This document shows positions 4,824 through 11,397 of a stretch of 11,397 bases of DNA, piece by piece; the stretch's first letter is position 1, and the number at the start of each line of letters is the position of its first letter. The notes beneath the pieces were generated by a model. It was not told the origin of the DNA. It saw nothing but the letters and a program-made list of their open reading frames with translations, and ran no database searches. The DNA lies in the NCBI GenBank assembly GCA_937896705.1, contig CALBOC010000389.1, forward strand, positions 1 to 11,397, given 5' to 3'. A program made the position numbers and the translations under genes. The DNA comes from an uncultured Micrococcaceae bacterium. Lineage in GTDB: Bacteria; Actinomycetota; Actinomycetes; Actinomycetales; Micrococcaceae.

Positions 4824-6686
4824 CTACTCGCAGATGACGGTCGGCCAACCGGAGTAGGCCCAGCTCCAGGATTCGCGGACGGCCTCGCCATTCGGCGGGG
4901 TTTTGGTCCGGTGCACGTCGACGGTGAAACCTTCGCGACCGCCACGTTCAGAGATACATCCGTCGCCACTGGAGCGAATCGTCGGCGAAGCGGTGTAGTT
5001 ATACGGGTCTGACGTCGATGTTTCGACGTCGTAGTAGTCCGACCCCCACAGCCGGGTGTGAACCTGATTGTCTTGCAGCCACATTTCGATGATGACCGGT
5101 GCGTCGGTGTCGTTTGCCCACCGGACGTTGATCTGGCCTTCCCAATACGTCGACTCACGGCCCTGCGGGTAGCGGTCGAACCACCGGGAGTGGGGTTTAT
5201 GTTCGACGATCTCCATGCCGCCCAAAAAACCCGCGTTATAGGCCATGGTCGCGATCTGTGACAGCCCACCGCCCACGGCGGTGGTCGTCACGCCCGATTC
5301 CACCACGCCGGACTGGTAATAACCGTTGGCTTCGGTCACCGGAGCCAGCAGGGCATTCAGGTTGAACTCTTCGCCCGGCATGATCACGGTGCCGTTGATG
5401 CGGTCCGCGCCGACCCGCAGGTTGGCGGTTCGGGGTCCATCTTCGGGTGGGTAGGGGGTCGCATACTCGGCTACCACGTGGTTGACGTCCCAAGCTTCGG
5501 CCTGTTCGGTGGTGATCTCAGGTTCCATTTCCTGCAGCTCGACCGTAATGGTCCGGGATTGCTCACCGTTGAGGTCGGTCAGAATTTCCTCGACCACTTG
5601 TTCGCCGTCCACACCGCGGCCGACGGAGCCGGGCACGACTTCTGGCTGACCAGACCCCGGGGAACCAGTCAGTTCCACCGTGGCGTCTTGATTCGTGGAT
5701 TCAAATTCAGAGTTATTTTGCGCCAGCGCATCGGTCAGTTCTTCGTCATCCAACACCAAGATTGGTTGGCCACCCTCACCGGTGTCTTCGGCCTCGGATG
5801 GCTCTTCGGCGAGCACTTCGGCGGCGGAGCCCAGCTGGGTCGGCGTCAGTTGGGTGCTGATGTCTCCGGCGTTGACCGTATAGTCGCCTGCGACCAGCGG
5901 CTGGCCGATCTCTGCTACAAACTGTTCCCACTGATCGGCAGACACTGCTGGGTCAACACCGTCACCGGGGGCGGTCAATTCTTGGGTGTCAGTTAACCAA
6001 ACCTCGTCGAGTTGAGCGTCCAGTTCCTCGGCGTTCACGGTGAAACCATCGATCGGTTCGGTGTAGTCGAGTTCGGCACCTTCATAGACGACGGAGCCTT
6101 CGGTTGGTTCAAAGCTCAGCTGCTCTTCAAGACCGGCTATCGCTTCGGAGGCGGCGGCTTCATCCACTTGGGTCTGGGCTGACACATGGGCCTCGCCGAA
6201 CAGTCGGGACCATAGCGCCACCGGATTGAAGGTCAGGTCGGTGAGCTCTTCGAGCGTGGCATCGACATCGTAACTGTAGCCGGCTTCTGCCGGGACGATC
6301 GTGGCTGTGGCCTCCTCGGCGTCGGCAACACGAACGGTGATTTCTCGTTCGGCGCGCTCGGCAAAGGCCTCTTCCAAGACCGGGGCTGCCTCCTCAGCGG
6401 ACATTCCGGAGACATCGACGTCTTCCACCGTCAGGGTGGCGGGCATCGTATCTTGGGTCGCATATGCCAGGCCCACATAGCCTGCGCCAAGGAGCAACAC
6501 CACGACGGCCACAATCCAGGGCCAGCGGCGCTTTTTGGACGGTTGTTTCGTGGCCGGCGCGGCAGTAGACCCGGGAGGCTTATCATAAGCGTGGGGCTCG
6601 GGACCTGGCCTCGTGCCGTCTTCGGGGGAGGCCTCGTCATCGTGAGAGTTCGACGGATCGAGGTGAGAGTCTTTTTCGTCAGCCAT
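4824..6686 (-). CDS. VanW family protein, membrane-anchored with extracytoplasmic repeats
   Basis: A protein of about 620 residues. An acidic, proline-rich cytoplasmic tail (1-50) is followed by KKRR and a single membrane span (about 55-76). Next come repeated alpha/beta segments of the YoaR-like putative peptidoglycan-binding type (about 85-390; the VEDVDVSGMSAEEA start is typical), then the VanW domain (about 405-540) with NLRVGADRINGTVIMPGEEF, GGGLSQIATMAYNAGFLGG and HKPHSRWFDRYPQGRE. In many Firmicutes the third motif is GGGVCQ; here Ser replaces Cys. The only two cysteines I see are in the C-terminal tail (about 576 and the third-last residue), so a disulfide outside the membrane is plausible. 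VanW is named after a vancomycin-resistance cluster gene of unknown biochemical role; nothing else from such a cluster is here, so resistance should not be inferred. A cell-wall role is likely. Confidence 0.88.
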   Translation of the reverse strand: MADEKDSHLDPSNSHDDEASPEDGTRPGPEPHAYDKPPGSTAAPATKQPSKKRRWPWIVAVVVLLLGAGYVGLAYATQDTMPATLTVEDVDVSGMSAEEAAPVLEEAFAERAEREITVRVADAEEATATIVPAEAGYSYDVDATLEELTDLTFNPVALWSRLFGEAHVSAQTQVDEAAASEAIAGLEEQLSFEPTEGSVVYEGAELDYTEPIDGFTVNAEELDAQLDEVWLTDTQELTAPGDGVDPAVSADQWEQFVAEIGQPLVAGDYTVNAGDISTQLTPTQLGSAAEVLAEEPSEAEDTGEGGQPILVLDDEELTDALAQNNSEFESTNQDATVELTGSPGSGQPEVVPGSVGRGVDGEQVVEEILTDLNGEQSRTITVELQEMEPEITTEQAEAWDVNHVVAEYATPYPPEDGPRTANLRVGADRINGTVIMPGEEFNLNALLAPVTEANGYYQSGVVESGVTTTAVGGGLSQIATMAYNAGFLGGMEIVEHKPHSRWFDRYPQGRESTYWEGQINVRWANDTDAPVIIEMWLQDNQVHTRLWGSDYYDVETSTSDPYNYTASPTIRSSGDGCISERGGREGFTVDVHRTKTPPNGEAVRESWSWAYSGWPTVICE

Positions 6687-6707
6687 ATATTCTACTCATA
6701 CAATAGG

Positions 6708-6736
6708 ACAGCGGCATTCGTCGTGAACGCCGCTGT
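6708..6736. promoter_or_regulatory. Inverted repeat upstream of the vanW-family gene
   Basis: ACAGCGGC (6708-6715) pairs exactly with GCCGCTGT (6729-6736). After one mismatch three more pairs (TTC/GAA) leave a 5-nt loop. It lies 21-50 bp before the ATG at 6686, where promoter elements should be. No T-run follows on either strand, so a terminator is unlikely; an operator or leader hairpin is possible. Confidence 0.4.
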
Positions 6737-6926
6737 GAGGATACGCAAGTGTTACATGTCATCGCATGCAGCGAAAGTCTAGCTTAAAGCCTGTGACTTC
6801 TTACGCTGCAGCGTCTTTTACCGCTCGGCTAGACTCGTAATGCGGCGTCATCGTCTAACGGTTCCATGCGACACCAATCGCTGGTGACACCGCGCACTGC
6901 TGAACTCAGACACGCCTTCACTCGTG

Positions 6927-6934
6927 AAAAAGGA
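6927..6934 (+). promoter_or_regulatory. Ribosome binding site of the LRV membrane gene
   Basis: AAAAAGGA, 8 nt before the ATG at 6943. It supports this start, and the LRV domain begins only about 17 residues in. Confidence 0.6.
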
Positions 6935-6942
6935 CTCTGTAC

Positions 6943-8103
6943 ATGACGAATTCATCTTCATCGGAACCGGTCGACCTGTCCGACCCGTCAATCTCGCCAC
7001 ACCAGCTTCATGAATTGGCCCAAACCCACCCGGAATTCTGGAACGAGATATTGGCGCACCCCAACGTGTATCCGGGGCTGGCCGATTGGATTCGTGACCG
7101 GCAGGCCGAATTGGCCGCAACCGGTGACGATGTTGCCGTCGGCGAGTCGGATGCGATGGCTCAAGCAGCGGTTGATGAGGCAGCTGCCCAAGAGGCTGAA
7201 CATGCCACCTATTCTCCCGCGGAGGCGCAGGCTGTCACAGATGAGCCTGCAGATGATGGGCCAAGCGATGCGGAAACCACCTGGGCATTCCCGTCCGGTG
7301 CGGACTATGAGCCACGAACCGGTTCAACAGCCGCCAGTGAGTCGTCAGAACCCGACACGGGTGCGGAGACGACAGACGATACTGAACCGTCTTCCCAAGA
7401 CCACTTGACATGGGGCTGGTCGCAGCCTGCGGAACAACCCAGCCCACAGCCGCAAGCCGATGCGGACCAGTACGCCCAGCAGCCCTCGGGCCAGCAGCCA
7501 CAGCCCGGTTATCAGCAGGTTGGGCAACCACAGCAGTTAGAGCAGCACCAGGCAGCTCAGCGGCGGGGTGCATCGCGCATCGATTTGGATAGCGCCCGCA
7601 CCTGGGGCTTGTTTGTGGCCGGTGGAGCGGCATTTCTGAGTCTGTTCGGGTTCATTTTCACCCCGACCCTGGATACCACCATGCCGTTTACTTCGCACCT
7701 GACCGCAGGCGGCTGGATCGTGGTGTTGCTGTTCATCGCCACGGTGGTTATGTCGCTGTTACAGCTGCTGAAACCTTCCCCGTGGATGGGTTTCTTTTTC
7801 GTCGCCGTGAGCCTGGCGGCAGGGTTTATCATGATCGGGCGGGCACTAACGCTCATCGGATTCTTCACAATGCGCTACACCGGGTTTTCGGTGCTCTGGT
7901 TGCTGTTCATGTCCCTGATACTCATAGCAGGGACACTGATTTATTTGGCACCCAAATCATCGGATGCTACTACCGGAAACCAGTCGGACCGGCAGCAGCC
8001 CGGTTACGACCAACAGCAACCCGGGCAGCCCAACTACCCTGCAGGACCACAGCAGTACGGGGGCTACTCACCGGGTGGACCCCAGCAAAATAACCCCCGC
8101 TAA
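6943..8103 (+). CDS. LRV-repeat membrane protein with four TM segments and Q/P/G-rich linkers
   Basis: 386 residues in four parts. Residues about 17-52 form a variant-leucine-repeat (LRV) module: SPHQLHELAQTHPEFWNEILAHP followed by NVYPGLADWI, the form seen in many actinobacterial membrane proteins. Residues about 55-155 are an acidic, Ala/Glu/Thr-rich linker. Residues about 160-208 are rich in Gln and Pro and look disordered. Four hydrophobic segments follow (about 222-240, 257-276, 282-304, 315-336). The tail (about 340-386) is again Gln/Pro/Gly/Tyr-rich with repeated QQPGY-like units. With four TMs, N-terminus and tail should both be cytoplasmic. Function is unknown. LRV modules are thought to be protein-binding surfaces, so a scaffold is a guess. 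It starts from AAAAAGGA. The 3' end faces the SRPBCC gene with 9 bp between. Confidence 0.8.
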   Translation: MTNSSSSEPVDLSDPSISPHQLHELAQTHPEFWNEILAHPNVYPGLADWIRDRQAELAATGDDVAVGESDAMAQAAVDEAAAQEAEHATYSPAEAQAVTDEPADDGPSDAETTWAFPSGADYEPRTGSTAASESSEPDTGAETTDDTEPSSQDHLTWGWSQPAEQPSPQPQADADQYAQQPSGQQPQPGYQQVGQPQQLEQHQAAQRRGASRIDLDSARTWGLFVAGGAAFLSLFGFIFTPTLDTTMPFTSHLTAGGWIVVLLFIATVVMSLLQLLKPSPWMGFFFVAVSLAAGFIMIGRALTLIGFFTMRYTGFSVLWLLFMSLILIAGTLIYLAPKSSDATTGNQSDRQQPGYDQQQPGQPNYPAGPQQYGGYSPGGPQQNNPR

Positions 8104-8112
8104 CTGTGTGTA

Positions 8113-8583
8113 CTAGTCGGTGACTTCAGCGCCGGAGGCGACACCTTCGGCGAGGTCAGCAAGTTTTTCTATCGATGCGGCCAGTGATTCTTCGGTGTTG
8201 GCCCGGGCGCGTTCAAACCGGGTCTCATCGGTGAGCTCGGTCCAGTCGTAGGTGTGGCGGACCAAGGTCGTGACGTCATCGATGGGTTCGAGTTCCCAGC
8301 GCCAGATGTGACCGCGGGGTTCTTCGCCCACCGGGGCGGGTTTCCACGCGATGCGGCGACCTTCTTCAAACTCAATTACATAGTTGGTCCGGCTTTGACC
8401 GTTGGTCAGTTCCATGGTGAAACTCTGGTCCACACCGGTGATGCGTTGGCCCTGGTCGGCGTGCGATAAGTTATCGTTGCCATCCCATTCGGGCTGACGT
8501 GCCGGATCAGAGATCAGTTTGAAAATAGTTTCGGCTGGGGCAGAGACGTGGCGCTCGGCGCTCACAATACGTTGTTCACTCAT
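8113..8583 (-). CDS. SRPBCC family (polyketide cyclase/dehydrase-like) protein
   Basis: 156 residues from ATG 8583, the size of a single START/Bet v1-like domain. The family opening is clear: an SAERHVSAPAETIFKLISDPARQPEWDG segment, in which the strand, the 'sAPae.vf.li.dp...p.Wd' helix and tryptophan are the signature. Later come GRRIAWKP, a strand IWRWELEP, TTLVRHTYDW and a long C-terminal helix from about residue 118 that closes the hydrophobic pocket. Members bind lipids or other hydrophobic ligands in the cytoplasm; this one is not specific enough to name a ligand. A GTG at 8592 would add three residues, but GGAG lies 4 nt before the ATG, which I prefer. It is downstream of the helicase on the same strand, 74 bp away, and could be partly co-transcribed. 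Confidence 0.85.
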   Translation of the reverse strand: MSEQRIVSAERHVSAPAETIFKLISDPARQPEWDGNDNLSHADQGQRITGVDQSFTMELTNGQSRTNYVIEFEEGRRIAWKPAPVGEEPRGHIWRWELEPIDDVTTLVRHTYDWTELTDETRFERARANTEESLAASIEKLADLAEGVASGAEVTD

Positions 8584-8597
8584 GGACTCCACTCTTC

Positions 8598-8638
8598 CAC
8601 TCGTGCCCGGCCTCGTCTAGAGGTCAGATGCACGAGTG
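8598..8638 (-). terminator. Nested hairpin between helicase and SRPBCC genes (terminator-like, no T-run)
   Basis: CACTCGTGC (8598-8606) and GCACGAGTG (8630-8638) are perfect 9-bp arms. Inside the 23-nt loop CCTC (8611-8614) pairs with GAGG (8620-8623). It lies 19 nt after the helicase stop and ends 14 nt before the SRPBCC ATG. There is no U-run, so it may be a weak terminator, an mRNA-end stabiliser or an operator for the SRPBCC gene. Confidence 0.4.
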
Positions 8639-8657
8639 AAAGCGTGGTTGGTGCAGC

Positions 8658-10226
8658 TTAGCGGGTCGTCTGTCCCGAGGACGCACGACGGTTCCCGCGG
8701 CGGCTGCTCTGCGGCCTACCGCTACCGGTTCCTGCCCGAGAATTTGAACGTGACGAGTCACTACTGCGAGAACTACGCGGGTTCTGACCGCTGCGTTGGC
8801 CCTCACTGCGACCGCTGCGCTGTCCCTCGGTTCGACCGCGACCTCGTCCATTACGGGACTTGCCGCGCCCCTGGCGCTGATCTGGCACCGGGGTGGTGAC
8901 GCCCAGCAGTTTGTCGACCTGAGCCTGAGAATGGAACTGTCGTGGTCCGGGGACCAGTTCATCGAGCAGTTCATCGTTGGCACCATCGCTGTGGACGGTG
9001 GGGTTAATCTTGGCGGCCTTCATCAGATGACGGACCTCGTGTTGCAGATCGGTGGTCGCCAAAGTGATGACGGTACCGGCCTGGCCGGCGCGTGCGGTAC
9101 GGCCCGAGCGGTGCAAATAGGCTTTGTGTTCTGCAGGCGGATCAGCGTGGATGACGAGTTCTACGTCGTCGACGTGGATCCCGCGGGCGGCGATGTCGGT
9201 GGCTACCAGCGTGCCGGCGGCACCATCGTGGAAGGCCTGGAGGTTTCTGGTCCGGGCGTTCTGTGACAGGTTGCCGTGCAGTTCCAGCGCGGTGACGCCG
9301 CGTTGACGCAGTTGCTTGGCCGTGCGTTTCGCGCCGTGTTTGGTGCGGGTAAACACAATGGTGCGACCTTCGGCGGCCGTCATCTTGGCCAATGTCTCGA
9401 CTCGGTCATCGGAATCGACCACAATGACGTGGTGATCCATTTTCGCGACCGGGGAGGCCGCGGAGTCGGCTTCGTGCACGACAGGATTTTTCAGGTAGCG
9501 CTTGACGAGCACCCCAACACCGGCATCCAGCGTCGCGGAGAACAACATCTTCTGCGCAGCCGCGGGGACCTGGTCCAGAATACGACGGACCATCGGCAAA
9601 AAGCCCATGTCGGCCATGTGATCGGCTTCGTCAATGACGAGAATTTCGATGTCCGACAGGTCGACGTGGCCCTGGCCCATCAGGTCAAGGAGTCGACCCG
9701 GGCAGGCAACCAGCACGTCAACGCCGCGCTGCAGTTTCCTGACCTGCGGGTTTTGGCCCACACCACCAAACACGGTGGCGGTGCTCAGCCCGGTGGCCTG
9801 GCTTAATGGTTCAGCGGCTTCAGCAAGCTGCAGGGCAAGCTCACGGGTGGGAGCTAAGACCAGTGCGCGGGGACGGCGGCTGGCTGCGCGCTGTCCGTCG
9901 GTGAGACGTGCTGCGGTTGGCAGCAAGAACGCATAGGATTTACCGGAGCCGGTACGGCCACGGCCTAGTACATCGCGCCCAGCAAGCGAGTCTGGCAGGG
10001 TTGCTGCCTGAATCGGGGTGGGGTTGGTGATGTCTTGGCGTGCCAGTGTTTCGGCCAGTTTTTTGGGCACACCCAACGGGATAAACCCGTTCGTGGTTGG
10101 TGCTGCACTGGAAGAAGGCACGGTGGAAGAACCGCCGGTTTGGGCGGCATGATGAATTGAAGTCACGTAAAAAATGATTCCGTTCGGGAAAGAAAGACCC
10201 GACCCTGGCACAGGCGGAGCGACCAT
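8658..10226 (-). CDS. DEAD-box ATP-dependent RNA helicase
   Basis: 522 residues with every DEAD-box motif in order: Q motif (PTPIQ, about 70-74), motif I GRTGSGKS (90-97, catalytic K96), Ia APTREL, Ib and TPGR-equivalent CPGR, motif II DEAD (199-202), III SAT (230-232), IV IVFTRT, V TDIAARG (343-349) and VI HRSGRTAR (372-379). Motif I ends in Ser where Thr is usual, a conservative change. The C-terminal ~70 residues are Arg/Gly/Ser-rich with a repeated GR(T/S)EGQRSG unit, an RNA-binding tail like those of RhlE/CsdA-type enzymes that remodel rRNA or mRNA, often in the cold. The start ATG 10226 follows GAGGGA by 7 nt; an earlier GTG (10259) lacks such a site. About 45 low-complexity residues precede the helicase core, so a later GTG at 10166 is possible but has no ribosome binding site. 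Confidence 0.95.
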   Translation of the reverse strand: MVAPPVPGSGLSFPNGIIFYVTSIHHAAQTGGSSTVPSSSAAPTTNGFIPLGVPKKLAETLARQDITNPTPIQAATLPDSLAGRDVLGRGRTGSGKSYAFLLPTAARLTDGQRAASRRPRALVLAPTRELALQLAEAAEPLSQATGLSTATVFGGVGQNPQVRKLQRGVDVLVACPGRLLDLMGQGHVDLSDIEILVIDEADHMADMGFLPMVRRILDQVPAAAQKMLFSATLDAGVGVLVKRYLKNPVVHEADSAASPVAKMDHHVIVVDSDDRVETLAKMTAAEGRTIVFTRTKHGAKRTAKQLRQRGVTALELHGNLSQNARTRNLQAFHDGAAGTLVATDIAARGIHVDDVELVIHADPPAEHKAYLHRSGRTARAGQAGTVITLATTDLQHEVRHLMKAAKINPTVHSDGANDELLDELVPGPRQFHSQAQVDKLLGVTTPVPDQRQGRGKSRNGRGRGRTEGQRSGRSEGQRSGQNPRSSRSSDSSRSNSRAGTGSGRPQSSRRGNRRASSGQTTR

Positions 10227-10233
10227 ACAAAGG

Positions 10234-10239
10234 TCCCTC
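10234..10239 (-). promoter_or_regulatory. Ribosome binding site deciding the helicase start
   Basis: GAGGGA on the minus strand, 7 nt before the ATG at 10226. It favours that start over the GTGs at 10259 and 10166, neither of which has a purine-rich site nearby. Confidence 0.6.
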
Positions 10240-10293
10240 AACGCGGTACTGGACGGCACCGGAAAGGCAGTTCCTGACCGGCTGGCTCACCAC

Positions 10294-10299
10294 AGTCTA
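10294..10299 (-). promoter_or_regulatory. Possible -10 box of the helicase gene
   Basis: TAGACT on the minus strand, about 68 nt before the ATG at 10226, in the 143-bp gap after chrA. It matches TATAAT in four of six positions, but no good -35 box is at the right distance. The same TAGACT occurs before the LRV membrane gene (6830-6835). No intrinsic terminator for chrA is seen in the gap, so read-through from chrA into the helicase is possible. Confidence 0.25.
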
Positions 10300-10369
10300 C
10301 GCTACGACACCTTCAAACGACGAAACGGGGTTCCACTACACTCCTGATCACGGTGCGGATGCGAGGGTT

Positions 10370-11397
10370 TTAGCCCCAGGCCAGGCCCAGTCCCGTGACA
10401 CTGGCGAGCAGCCCGGCAAGGGCGCCGATAATCACCACGGCCCAGGCGGGAAGTTTGGCAAACTGTAGCAGCGCGAAACACCCCAGCGCGATGAGCAGCG
10501 CCGCGATGCCGGTAATTCCTGAGGTGATGATCGGGGTGATCAGTGCTGCTGCCAGGATACCAACGACTGCTGCGTTGGCGCCGGCCATCGCCGCAGCCAC
10601 GGTGGTGTTATTGCGGACCGCATTCCAAAACGGCAACACAGCTAATAACAGCAACAGGCCGGGGACAAAGACCGCCACGAGTGCGACCGCAGCTGAGCTC
10701 CAGGCGGTGGCACCCTCGCCCATTTCGAATCCGAGGAAGGCCGCAAAAGTGAACAGCGGGCCCGGGACCGCCTGCGCGGCGCCATAGCCAGCTAGGAATT
10801 GATCTTGGGTGACCGCCGAGGTGATCGCCGGCTCGCCTTGGAGCAGCGGCAACACCACGTGCCCGCCACCAAATACCAGTGCACCGGCGCGATAGAACGC
10901 ATCGGTCATCGCCACCCAGGCGTTGGTCGTTGCTGCGACCAGCACCGGTAGTCCTACCAACAGCAGCCCGAACACCACGGCACAGCTGATCCCGACCCGT
11001 TTGGAGACCCGCACCGATAGCGGCTGCCGGTCTGCCACGACCACCCGTCGACACACCAGCATGCCGAGCACCAGCCCGGCGATAATGGCCGACAGTTGGC
11101 CAGCGGTACCGGGGACAAATAATGCGAGCGCAAGCGCGCCCAAACCGATGAGGATCCGACGCAGATCTGGTGTCAAGGTTTTGGCCATGCCCCACACGGC
11201 ATGCGCGACCACCGCGACCGCCACGGCCTTCAAACCAAGTAATAGACCCTGTCCGACGGGCCCGTCTAAGGCCACCGCGCCCATCGCAAACAGCACCAGC
11301 AGCACCGCAGACGGCACCGTGAAGGCAAACCAGGCGGCCAACGCCCCGAGGTATCCGCCGCGTATCAGACCTAAGGCAAATCCGACCTGGCTGGAAG
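10370..11397 (-). CDS. chrA: Chromate transporter ChrA, CHR family (5' end beyond the window)
   Basis: 341 residues are visible and the frame stays open to the right edge, so the true start lies outside; a TTG at 11341 is internal, since the codons before it encode SSQVGFALGLIRGGYLGALAAW, a conserved part of the first CHR half. The remainder shows many hydrophobic segments and the second-half signature: FGGGHVVLPLL, then GYGAAQAVPGPLFTFAAFLG, the 'A.a.PGPlf' motif that mirrors the first half. This is the long two-domain form (usually 380-400 residues), so roughly 45-60 residues are missing. Long ChrA proteins export chromate, driven by the membrane potential, and confer Cr(VI) resistance in characterised cases. 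Many chromosomal homologues have not been tested, so resistance is inferred from family only. No chrB regulator is seen here; it could be outside the window. Confidence 0.92.
   Translation of the reverse strand, partial: SSQVGFALGLIRGGYLGALAAWFAFTVPSAVLLVLFAMGAVALDGPVGQGLLLGLKAVAVAVVAHAVWGMAKTLTPDLRRILIGLGALALALFVPGTAGQLSAIIAGLVLGMLVCRRVVVADRQPLSVRVSKRVGISCAVVFGLLLVGLPVLVAATTNAWVAMTDAFYRAGALVFGGGHVVLPLLQGEPAITSAVTQDQFLAGYGAAQAVPGPLFTFAAFLGFEMGEGATAWSSAAVALVAVFVPGLLLLLAVLPFWNAVRNNTTVAAAMAGANAAVVGILAAALITPIITSGITGIAALLIALGCFALLQFAKLPAWAVVIIGALAGLLASVTGLGLAWG

Larger units (their letters stand above)
6687..6942. other. Divergent intergenic region between vanW-family and LRV membrane genes
   Basis: 256 bp without a gene. 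It holds an inverted repeat near the vanW-family start (6708-6736), a 12-bp palindrome ACGCTGCAGCGT (6803-6814), a possible -10 box TAGACT (6830-6835) and the ribosome binding site of the rightward gene. No convincing small ORF with a ribosome binding site was found. The vanW-family ATG (6686) has no clear Shine-Dalgarno in front of it, only a purine-containing GAGTAG. Confidence 0.6.

Noticed and set aside
5478..5996. 172-residue open frame opposite the VanW protein.
   Set aside because: It overlaps conserved parts of the vanW-family gene, and composition follows from the opposite strand's codon use.
4824..6686. Glycopeptide (vancomycin) resistance cluster suggested by a vanW-family gene.
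   Set aside because: No vanH, vanA/B ligase, vanX or VanRS-like genes are present. VanW-domain proteins are common in actinobacterial cell-wall biology.
6803..6814. ACGCTGCAGCGT followed by CTTTTA as a terminator.
   Set aside because: A 12-bp palindrome leaves almost no loop, the T-run is short, and no gene ends upstream on that strand.
6841..6897. tRNA-like stretch: GCGGCGTCATCGTCTAACGG resembles a tRNA acceptor strand plus D-arm, followed by a small CACCA/TGGTG hairpin.
   Set aside because: There is no anticodon arm of proper length, no GTTCGAATC T-arm and no matching 3' acceptor strand, so it is not a tRNA gene. It is more likely leader sequence of the LRV membrane gene.
8750..8860. Repetitive DNA coding for the helicase tail (GR(T/S)EGQRSG twice) as a tandem repeat element.
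   Set aside because: Only two units, in frame, within an Arg/Gly/Ser-rich tail typical of the family; best seen as part of the protein.
9276..9806. Open frames on the plus strand opposite the DEAD-box helicase.
   Set aside because: They are antisense to conserved helicase motifs and have no ribosome binding site or recognisable domain.

Overview
This is an ordinary chromosomal stretch from a moderately high-GC actinobacterium. The best guess is Micrococcales, in or near the Micrococcaceae. That rests on the gene families and their style: a long VanW protein with a GGGxSQ motif, an LRV-repeat membrane protein, a free-standing LysR effector domain, a UraA-type NCS2 permease, short intergenic gaps and several starts without a Shine-Dalgarno sequence. 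No rRNA, convincing tRNA, CRISPR array, insertion sequence, phage gene or integrase is visible. Genus cannot be fixed from this window alone.

Layout: (1) 1-245, + strand, 3' end of a probable LytR-CpsA-Psr cell-wall protein. (2) 262-1215, -, Cof-type HAD phosphatase. (3) 1323-2660, +, UraA-like uracil/xanthine permease behind a promoter region holding a perfect 8-bp dyad. (4) 2674-3336, -, LysR-type effector domain without a DNA-binding domain, starting just past the strong terminator of (5) 3408-3950, -, a cytoplasmic YceI protein. (6) 3951-4154, a divergent control region with four inverted repeats. (7) 4155-4823, +, DtxR-family metal regulator with manganese-type ligands. (8) 4824-6686, -, membrane-anchored VanW protein. 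(9) 6943-8103, +, LRV plus four-TM membrane protein. (10) 8113-8583, -, SRPBCC protein. (11) 8658-10226, -, DEAD-box RNA helicase. (12) 10370-11397, -, ChrA chromate transporter, cut by the window edge.

Genes mostly alternate in direction. There are four convergent pairs, all with stop-to-stop gaps of only 0-16 bp and no clear intrinsic terminator between them. The one strong terminator lies between yceI and the LysR-like gene. The envelope theme (LCP, VanW, YceI, LRV membrane protein) is consistent but does not amount to a pathway. I see no self-contained new defence, secretion or biosynthetic system. The part most worth following up is the yceI / metal-regulator divergent region, where a symmetric operator-like dyad coincides with a plausible promoter, a hairpin would form the 5' end of the yceI mRNA, and an 18-bp perfect palindrome sits before a regulator gene that has no Shine-Dalgarno sequence.
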